A stretch of 9,825 nucleotides of DNA. Origin: Oscillospiraceae bacterium (GTDB taxonomy: Bacteria; Bacillota; Clostridia; Oscillospirales; Ruminococcaceae). Both the position numbers and the translations under genes were made by a program. The notes beneath the pieces were generated by a model that worked only from the letters and a program-made list of their open reading frames with translations, was not told where the DNA came from and ran no database searches. Positions within the stretch are counted from its first letter, which is position 1. Every line of letters begins with the position of its first letter. The stretch lies in the NCBI GenBank assembly GCA_018055565.1, contig JAGPHI010000016.1, positions 1 through 9,825 of the forward strand, in the 5' to 3' direction. Shown piece after piece: positions 1 through 4,137 of the stretch.

Positions 1-283
1 GCATAATGACATCAACGTATACCTGCGGGTTAAACCATCTTAGGGCTGCAAAAACAATCACGATTCTCATGGTAAGTAATGTTGTAAGCTTCATTTTTTC
101 AAAAAAGACGGGCTTTGCCAATATAAGCACTAATATGGATGGTATTACAATCATGGTGACGTTTGCATAAATTGGCTGAAATACGGAAATAACTGCCATG
201 CCGGTAATTGCCGCTGTAAACATAATCCATTTGATGAGTACGTTTACCCTTGTTTGCTTTGTGTCTAAATTTTGCTCTTTCAT
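1..283 (-). CDS. Unrecognised multi-pass membrane protein, N-terminal part (runs off left edge)
   Basis: An open frame reads leftwards from ATG at 281-283 for 94 codons and is still open at the window edge, so only the N-terminus is present. A good ribosome site (GAGGAG, eight bases before the ATG) supports this start. The protein begins MKEQNLDTKQTRVNVLIKW, a short charged segment, followed by three likely membrane helices at about residues 18-36, 42-61 and 66-84. The loops are short and basic residues (K57, K63, K65, R73, R82) lie around them. I do not recognise the family and assign no function. It lies downstream of the TetR-type regulator gene on the same strand, with a 163-base gap. It may be controlled by or co-transcribed with that regulator, but this is inference. 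The region is AT-rich compared with the genes from 2015 onward. Confidence 0.72.
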   Translation of the reverse strand, partial: MKEQNLDTKQTRVNVLIKWIMFTAAITGMAVISVFQPIYANVTMIVIPSILVLILAKPVFFEKMKLTTLLTMRIVIVFAALRWFNPQVYVDVIM

Positions 284-408
284 AAAATTCTCCTCACGTT
301 TTATAGTTAACAGCAATGCCTTATTGCTATTAATTTAACAATGTCATGTACGGCTAAATGTGCTGGCCAAAACTTGCCTTTGTGATGATATAATTGTATT
401 AAATATAG

Positions 409-424
409 TGTGAAAATTCGCACA
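409..424. promoter_or_regulatory. Near-palindrome in the gap between the TetR gene and the membrane-protein gene
   Basis: TGTG-AAAATTCG-CACA is symmetric at 12 of 16 positions and could be a protein-binding site. On the minus strand it is followed by AT-rich sequence with possible -10 hexamers (TACAAT, TATATC), so a promoter for the membrane-protein gene may lie here, although no good -35 is visible. A second small inverted repeat, AGCAAT-5-ATTGCT at 312-328, would form a hairpin in the 5' leader of that gene, 28 bases before its start. Neither site resembles the TetR operator at 1120-1156, so direct control by that regulator is not supported. Confidence 0.3.
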
Positions 425-446
425 GTATGTCTTTTAAAATTTGGGT

Positions 447-1076
447 TTATCCGCAAATATCATCGGTTAATAGCTTGCAAAATTCCTGAAGCCTTTGCCG
501 AGTTTCTTCTTTATCGCTTTGCTCGTTGTCTCTTGTTGCCATCTTTTGCATAAGCCCCAAAAGACTGTCATAGGCATTATAATAGCTGCGTATAGCCTTT
601 TCTTTGTTTTTTACACTTCCGTCTTGCAAGCCTTTGCTGATGGCTTTGCTTAAAGGCGCAACCATCTCTTCAAAGGTTTCCGGTGGGGTGGAGCTTACAA
701 GACTTACCATCCCGCTTCTATATAAAAACACCTCCGCCTCCTGTATAAAAATAAGCTTTTTGCTATCCACAAAATATTGTTTTGCATATGCGTTTAAAAT
801 TGCTTCTATTTGCATTGCACCATTTAATTGATCTATTTGGCTTTTTTTATAAGCCTTTTCAGACGCATCAACAGTTTTGCTCCAAAAAAGCATTGCAGAG
901 GCAAGCACTAAATCCGCCTTAGTTTCAAAATATCGGTATACTGAGCGCTGTGTTAACCCTGCAATTTTTGCGATATCCGATATTTTGGTATTTTCAATAC
1001 CGTTATTTACAAAGCAGTTTAACGCCACTTCAATAACCTTTATTTTGTTTTGCTCTCGTATTTCTTCTAAAGACAT
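447..1076 (-). CDS. TetR/AcrR-family transcriptional regulator
   Basis: A predicted 209-residue DNA-binding repressor. The frame is open further upstream to 1172, but the ATG at 1074-1076 is preferred: it has AGGGG six bases upstream, and the protein then begins MSLEEIREQNKIKVIEVALN, the usual TetR N-terminus. An alternative ATG at 1089-1091 has no comparable ribosome site. The N-terminal domain shows the typical order: helix 1 with A18/F22/G26, then the helix-turn-helix at about residues 30-55 (T30, I32, DIAK 34-37, AGLTQRSVYRYFETKADL 39-56). The remainder, about residues 60-209, is the variable ligand and dimer domain and gives no clue to the inducer. TetR proteins usually repress their own gene and a neighbouring exporter or enzyme. 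Here a 37-bp palindrome overlaps the likely promoter, and the next gene downstream encodes a membrane protein. Confidence 0.9.
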   Translation of the reverse strand: MSLEEIREQNKIKVIEVALNCFVNNGIENTKISDIAKIAGLTQRSVYRYFETKADLVLASAMLFWSKTVDASEKAYKKSQIDQLNGAMQIEAILNAYAKQYFVDSKKLIFIQEAEVFLYRSGMVSLVSSTPPETFEEMVAPLSKAISKGLQDGSVKNKEKAIRSYYNAYDSLLGLMQKMATRDNEQSDKEETRQRLQEFCKLLTDDICG

Positions 1077-1105
1077 TGCAATCCCCTTCATGCAGTACAA
1101 TAGCA

Positions 1106-1135
1106 TATATAAACTTTCAATACTGTAAATGTCAG
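1106..1135 (-). promoter_or_regulatory. Probable promoter of the TetR-type gene
   Basis: On the minus strand CTGACA (1130-1135) is followed after 17 bases by TTATAT (1107-1112), or after 18 by TATATA (1106-1111). Transcription would start near 1100, giving a leader of about 24 bases that includes the AGGGG ribosome site. The -35 hexamer lies inside the 37-bp palindrome, so a bound repressor would block it. A second possible -10, TATACT at 1152-1157, lies at the other edge of the palindrome but lacks a clear -35. Confidence 0.45.
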
Positions 1136-1156
1136 TTAAACTGACATTTACAGTAT
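1120..1156. promoter_or_regulatory. 37-bp perfect palindrome, presumed TetR-type operator
   Basis: Left arm ATACTGTAAATGTCAGTT and its exact reverse complement flank a single central A at 1138, so all 18 base pairs on each side match. TetR-family operators are commonly 15-40 bp palindromes overlapping the promoter of the regulator gene. This site lies 44 bases upstream of the preferred TetR start and covers the likely -35. Within each arm TGTAAATG and TGTCAG resemble TetR-type half-site cores. Binding by the neighbouring regulator is inference from position and symmetry. Confidence 0.75.
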
Positions 1157-1233
1157 ACAATAAAAAACACAAGAAAAGCTATAGAAAAAATGACAAAATA
1201 CGGCTGTTAATTTTGTAACAAATATAAATATAT

Positions 1234-1266
1234 CAAAAAAGGCGTAAGCGTCAGAAACGCTTCGCC
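1234..1266 (-). terminator. Rho-independent terminator (minus strand) upstream of the TetR-type gene
   Basis: Read on the minus strand: GGCGAAGCG, a seven-base loop, then CGCTTACGCC followed by TTTTTTG. The stem is nine pairs with one bulged base. It would stop leftward transcripts from the tRNA region before they reach the TetR operator. A second small hairpin, GAGCTT-5-AAGCTC at 1274-1290, lies just ahead of it. Confidence 0.65.
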
Positions 1267-1330
1267 ATGTGAAGAGCTTGTGTAAAGCTCCGTGTTTTAA
1301 TTAAATGTAACAACAAAATAGATAGACAAA

Positions 1331-1377
1331 TAAAAACGGAGTGTTCTTATAAGGCTGTTAAAATCCTATAAGAACAC
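1331..1377 (-). terminator. Hairpin terminator (minus strand) left of the GC-rich patch
   Basis: GTGTTCTTATA (1341-1351) and TATAAGAACAC (1367-1377) form an 11-bp perfect stem, which extends by two G-C pairs past one bulged A. On the minus strand the hairpin is followed by TCCGTTTTTATTTG, a U-rich tail. It is the middle one of three minus-strand terminators between the tRNA-Pro gene and the TetR-type gene. What transcript it ends, apart from tRNA read-through, is not clear. Confidence 0.55.
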
Positions 1378-1379
1378 CT

Positions 1380-1520
1380 GATTGTGTTGACTGGACGGAA
1401 TAGATAACGGTGCCCGCAGGCGCAACCGCAAAAAGGTGGTAGCGACAGGGAGGTGTGGTGAGGACGTGCGCGCACCTTTGGTGCGCGGCAACCGAACAAG
1501 GCGAGCCGAGCGAGCCTTTT
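1380..1520. other. GC-rich non-coding patch with hairpins, nature unknown
   Basis: About 140 bases of distinctly GC-rich sequence (39 of 60 in line 1441-1500) sit between two minus-strand terminators in an otherwise AT-rich gap. It includes an 8-bp perfect hairpin CGCGCACC-TTT-GGTGCGCG (1469-1487) and an iterated GAGC-type stretch near 1500-1516 flanked by AAGGC and GCCTT. Frames crossing it are open on both strands, but they have no ribosome sites and no recognisable protein pattern. It may be a structured small RNA, a dispersed intergenic repeat or a remnant. No promoter could be assigned on either strand. Confidence 0.35.
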
Positions 1521-1592
1521 GCAAAAAAAAGAAACAGCCCCACATGGCGTGAACCTTTGCAACGCAAAAGTGATGCCATACGGGGCTGTTTC
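1521..1592 (-). terminator. Terminator of the tRNA-Pro gene, long hairpin
   Basis: On the minus strand, starting four bases after the encoded CCA, an 11-bp perfect outer stem (GAAACAGCCCC at 1531-1541 against GGGGCTGTTTC at 1582-1592) encloses an inner ATGGC/GCCAT stem and a TTTGC-AAC-GCAAA tip. The tail is TTTTTTTT (1523-1530). The overall hairpin is about 60 nt, long for an intrinsic terminator. Position and U-tail make termination of the tRNA transcript very likely. Confidence 0.75.
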
Positions 1593-1596
1593 GACG

Positions 1597-1672
1597 TGGT
1601 CGGAGTGACAGGAATCGAACCTGCGGCATCCTGGTCCCAAACCAGGCGCGCTACCAGCTGCGCTACACCCCG
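1597..1672 (-). tRNA. tRNA-Pro (anticodon TGG)
   Basis: On the minus strand the sequence folds as a complete tRNA. The acceptor CGGGGTG (1666-1672) pairs with CACTCCG (1601-1607) with one G-U. The D-arm region is AGCGCAGCTGGTAGCGC. The anticodon arm CCTGG-TTTGGGA-CCAGG gives anticodon TGG, reading proline CCN codons. The T-arm contains the standard GGTTCGATTCC. Discriminator A1600 is followed by an encoded CCA at 1597-1599. No intron or mismatch is seen. The gene has its own terminator and a promoter about 170 bases upstream. Confidence 0.96.
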
Positions 1673-1691
1673 ATATTGTATTTTTCGTGGC

Positions 1692-1727
1692 TTATGCTGC
1701 GCTTTTGCGTTTTGTGGCGCTGCATAA
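1692..1727 (-). other. Hairpin in the tRNA-Pro leader
   Basis: TTATGC-T-GCGC and GCGC-T-GCATAA form a 10-bp stem with one T-T mismatch around a 14-base loop (both strands read similarly). It lies 20 bases upstream of the mature tRNA 5' end, within the leader implied by the promoter at 1841-1870. No U-tail follows on the minus strand, so it is not a terminator. A role in leader processing is only a guess. A 13-bp palindrome TTGCGC-T-GCGCAA lies at 1751-1763. Confidence 0.4.
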
Positions 1728-1840
1728 ACAAAATGCGGCCACAAGCGGCTTTGCGCTGCGCAAGAAACATGCGTTTGCACATTATGGAAAAGTGCCTTGC
1801 CCTCTGCCGCAGCATTGCCTGCATTTGATGGGCAGATATC

Positions 1841-1870
1841 ATTATAATCGTATCTAAGGGCAAAAGTCAA
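1841..1870 (-). promoter_or_regulatory. Promoter reading toward tRNA-Pro
   Basis: On the minus strand TTGACT (1865-1870), an 18-base spacer and a consensus TATAAT (1841-1846). The start would be near 1834, leaving about 160 nt of leader before the tRNA. No closer promoter of similar quality is visible. Its -35 stands 30 bp from the -35 of the plus-strand glyQS promoter, and the two share the inverted heptamer AGTCAAG/CTTGACT. Confidence 0.75.
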
Positions 1871-1900
1871 GGTTTTGCGCGCAGAATCTGTAAAAACATC

Positions 1901-1929
1901 TTGACTAAAGGCGCGCGGCGCTTTACAAT
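1901..1929 (+). promoter_or_regulatory. Promoter of glyQS
   Basis: TTGACT (1901-1906), 17-base spacer, TACAAT (1924-1929). Predicted start near 1936 gives a leader of about 79 nt. The leader can form a small stem-loop (TCTGC 1941-1945 with GCAGA 1976-1980, and CTTGC 1955-1959 with GCAAG 1966-1970). It is too short for a T-box riboswitch, and no T-box consensus or U-tailed terminator is seen, so tRNA-sensing control is not indicated. Confidence 0.75.
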
Positions 1930-2014
1930 GAAACAGGTAGTCTGCACGGCGCGCCTTGCAAAGCGGCAAGTGCACGCAGATGCGGCTTAAAATCACCCTG
2001 AAAGGCATGGTATC

Positions 2015-3397
2015 ATGATGCGTAACACCGAAAAAACGATGGACCAGATTATTGCCCTTTGCAAAAACAGAGGGTTTATCTTTGCAGGCAGCGAAATTTA
2101 CGGCGGCCTTGCAAATTCATGGGATTACGGCCCGCTTGGCGTGGAATTTAAAAATAATGTTAAGCGCGCGTGGTGGAAAAAATTTGTGCAGGAATCGCCA
2201 TATAATGTTGGGCTGGATTCTGCAATATTGATGAATCCGCAAACATGGGTGGCCACCGGCCATGTGGGCGGCTTTTCTGACCCGCTGATGGATTGCCGCG
2301 AATGCAAAACACGCCATCGCGCAGACAAGCTTATTGAGGACACGGGCGCGCGCGCCGAGGGCATGACGGATGCCGAAATGCAGGATTATATCAAGGAGCA
2401 CAATATTGTGTGCCCCTCGTGCGGCAAAGCCAATTTTACCGATATTCGCAAATTTAATTTGATGTTTAAAACCTTTATGGGCGTTACCGAGGACAGCAAA
2501 AACGAGGTGTATCTGCGCCCCGAAACCGCGCAAGGCATTTTTGTAAACTTTGCCAATATTCAGCGCTCCACACGCCGCAAGCTGCCGTTTGGCGTGTGCC
2601 AAGTGGGCAAGGCGTTTCGCAACGAGATTACACCGGGCAACTTTTTGTTCCGCCTGCGCGAGTTTGAGCAGATGGAATGCGAGTTTTTCTGCAAGCCGGG
2701 CACCGATTTGGAATGGTTTGCCTATTGGAAAGATACCTGCAAAAACTTTTTGCTTTCGCTTGGCATGAGCGAGGAGGACATTCGCCTGCGCGATCATGAC
2801 GCGAAGGAGCTTTCGTTCTATTCAAAAGGCACAACCGATATTGAATATCTGTTCCCGTTTGGCTGGGGCGAGCTTTGGGGCATTGCCGACCGCACAGATT
2901 ACGATTTGGGCCGCCACAACAGCCAGTCGGGCAAAACGCAGGATTATTTTGACCCCGAAACCAACGAGCATTATGTGCCCTACGTGGTCGAGCCATCGCT
3001 TGGTGCCGACCGTGTGGCGCTGGCATTTTTGTGCAGCGCTTACGACGAAGAAGTGGTGGACGCAGAAAAGAACGATTCCCGCATCGTGCTGCGCTTGCAT
3101 CCTGCGCTGGCGCCGTATAAGGCATGCGTGCTGCCGCTTTCGAAAAAGCTTTCCGAGGGCGCGGACAAAATTTTTGCCGAGCTTGCAAAGCATTTTATGG
3201 TGGATTACGACGAGGCAGGCTCTATCGGCAAACGCTATCGCCGTCAAGATGAAATCGGCACACCGATTTGCATTACCTATGATTTTGAATCCGAGCAGGA
3301 TGGCTGTGTAACCGTGCGCGAGCGCGACACCATGCAGCAAGAACGCATCGCAATTGCCGATTTAAAGGCGTATATTGAGCAAAAAATCGCTTTTTAA
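2015..3397 (+). CDS. glyQS: Glycine--tRNA ligase, single-chain (alpha-2 type)
   Basis: A cytoplasmic class II aminoacyl-tRNA synthetase that charges tRNA-Gly with glycine using ATP. The 460 residues match the usual length of the homodimeric form, not the alpha/beta form with separate GlyQ and GlyS chains. Visible landmarks: N-terminal [17 protein letters not shown] (26-42); a CxxC...CxxC pair (C94, C97, C133, C136), probably zinc-binding; [14 protein letters not shown] (166-179); motif 2 FRNEITPGN (201-209) with the [11 protein letters not shown] strand after it; motif 3 EPSLGADR (326-333). The C-terminal anticodon-binding domain runs from about 358, with [16 protein letters not shown] (402-417) and VTVRERDT (432-439). 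The ATG at 2015 has AAAGG nine bases upstream; a second ATG follows directly at 2018. The gene is transcribed alone from its own promoter and ends at a strong terminator. Confidence 0.97.
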   Translation: MMRNTEKTMDQIIALCKNRGFIFAGSEIYGGLANSWDYGPLGVEFKNNVKRAWWKKFVQESPYNVGLDSAILMNPQTWVATGHVGGFSDPLMDCRECKTRHRADKLIEDTGARAEGMTDAEMQDYIKEHNIVCPSCGKANFTDIRKFNLMFKTFMGVTEDSKNEVYLRPETAQGIFVNFANIQRSTRRKLPFGVCQVGKAFRNEITPGNFLFRLREFEQMECEFFCKPGTDLEWFAYWKDTCKNFLLSLGMSEEDIRLRDHDAKELSFYSKGTTDIEYLFPFGWGELWGIADRTDYDLGRHNSQSGKTQDYFDPETNEHYVPYVVEPSLGADRVALAFLCSAYDEEVVDAEKNDSRIVLRLHPALAPYKACVLPLSKKLSEGADKIFAELAKHFMVDYDEAGSIGKRYRRQDEIGTPICITYDFESEQDGCVTVRERDTMQQERIAIADLKAYIEQKIAF

Positions 3398-3412
3398 ACA
3401 AAATATTTTATT

Positions 3413-3456
3413 AATAACGCCCCGTATAAATTGTATGATTTATACGGGGCGTTATT
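3413..3456 (+). terminator. Terminator after glyQS
   Basis: A 19-bp perfect stem (3413-3431 with 3438-3456, core CGCCCCGTATAAAT) closes a six-base loop TGTATG, sixteen bases after the glyQS stop. The T-rich right flank (TTATTTGCTG) fits plus-strand termination. The left flank is A/T-rich, so it may also act on the minus strand. Confidence 0.85.
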
Positions 3457-3505
3457 TGCTGTTATCGCTCGAATTTAAACAATTTGTGAATATTATAGGG
3501 AAGTA

Positions 3506-3535
3506 TTGACATTTGGGTATCGGATGCACTATTAT
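3506..3535 (+). promoter_or_regulatory. Promoter of the MarR-ABC-ABC operon
   Basis: A consensus TTGACA (3506-3511), an 18-base spacer and TATTAT (3530-3535). Transcription would start near 3542, about 76 bases before the MarR start codon. No other promoter is visible before 8210, so the three genes are probably one transcript. Confidence 0.7.
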
Positions 3536-3537
3536 AC

Positions 3538-3566
3538 TTAAGTAGCTTAATGGTTTTGCTGCTTAA
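3538..3566. promoter_or_regulatory. Candidate MarR operator, TTAAG-type half-sites
   Basis: TTAAG-TAG-CTTAA (3538-3550) is a 13-bp perfect palindrome at the predicted transcription start. A third copy of the half-site, GCTTAA, recurs at 3561-3566, sixteen bases after the GCTTAA at 3545-3550. MarR proteins typically bind short AT-rich palindromes around the -10 or start site and repress their own operon. The assignment rests on position and symmetry only. Confidence 0.45.
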
Positions 3567-3617
3567 CAATTTGGACATTTTTGCAAACACAACGGAATAC
3601 GATGGGGAGGCACACAC

Positions 3618-4136
3618 ATGGACGATCCAAAGGCGCTGGCGCTGGCCTTGTTTCGCGCGATGACGCGCGTGCGAAAAGCATGGCATGCTGTCACGCCTAC
3701 GCCAAAACTGAACAAATCGCTTTTTATCACGTTGATGACGGTGGCACACGCAGACGAATTGGAGTTTTTTAAAGAAAGCGGCATTGTGCCGTGTGGAGAG
3801 GGGCTTACGTTAAGCGAGCTTGCGGGGGTAACGCATCAATCGTTGCCGTCGGTAAGCCAGCGTGCGGCAAGCCTTGAGGAAATGGGTTATCTTGTGCGCA
3901 CGCAAGATGCTACCGACCGCCGCATTTGGCGGTTGCAGCTAACGGACGAGGGGAAAAAGCTGGTGGTAATGGCAAAGGCAAGCTTTGAAAAGGATTTGCT
4001 GGAGCTGATGCGGCGATTTGGCAGCGAAAATGTGAGCACGCTTGTAGAACTGCTTGAAAAATTTTGCGACACATTAGAGGAAAAACAGCAAGAGGACAAT
4101 GCGCCTCAAAATATCACGGAAAGGGATGGTCAATAG
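3618..4136 (+). CDS. MarR-family transcriptional regulator
   Basis: A 172-residue winged-helix regulator, within the normal MarR size range (about 140-180). The start ATG has a strong GGGGAGG eight bases upstream. Helical N-terminus (5-50) serves dimerisation. The DNA-binding part runs from about 63 to 115: LTLSELAGVTHQSLPSVSQ (63-81) with the recognition helix, then AASLEEMGYLVRTQDATDRR (83-102), and the wing and following helix RIWRLQLTDEGKKL (102-115). D100/R101/R102 are the conserved wing DxR-type residues. The C-terminal helix (120-157) completes the dimer interface, followed by a charged, glutamine-rich tail. The stop is one base before the ABC subunit 1 start. MarR regulators in this arrangement usually repress the exporter genes and respond to small aromatic or drug-like ligands; the ligand here cannot be told. 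Confidence 0.92.
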   Translation: MDDPKALALALFRAMTRVRKAWHAVTPTPKLNKSLFITLMTVAHADELEFFKESGIVPCGEGLTLSELAGVTHQSLPSVSQRAASLEEMGYLVRTQDATDRRIWRLQLTDEGKKLVVMAKASFEKDLLELMRRFGSENVSTLVELLEKFCDTLEEKQQEDNAPQNITERDGQ

Positions 4137-4137
4137 A

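Noticed and set aside
1077..1172. N-terminal extension of the TetR-type protein to 241 residues
   Set aside because: It would translate the 37-bp palindrome and the promoter region. The ATG at 1074-1076 has the ribosome site and the family-typical N-terminus.
1380..1520. CRISPR-like or tandem repeat array in the GC-rich patch
   Set aside because: The GAGC-type stretch is short and irregular, with no evenly spaced repeats or spacers. No such array is present elsewhere in the window.
1455..1727. Plus-strand open frame of 90 codons
   Set aside because: It covers the antisense of the tRNA and its terminator (the VTGIEPAASWSQ artefact) and has no ribosome site.
1347..2008. Several overlapping minus-strand open frames of 66-216 codons
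   Set aside because: They cross the tRNA-Pro gene, whose reading gives the familiar artefact VAQLVARLVWDQDAAGS; they also cross terminators and lack ribosome sites. No real protein pattern is seen.
2007..2018. Four-codon mini frame ATG GTA TCA TGA overlapping the glyQS start
   Set aside because: The AAAGG site is only one base from this ATG, too close for initiation, and well placed for the ATG at 2015. Probably chance.
2117..3340. Long frames on both strands inside glyQS
   Set aside because: They are shadows of the glyQS frame: low-complexity Ala/Arg/Cys-rich products without ribosome sites, while glyQS has every family motif.
3581..3772. Plus-strand frame of 63 codons overlapping the MarR start
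   Set aside because: It runs out of frame through the MarR gene, whose start has the strong GGGGAGG site and a clear winged-helix product.
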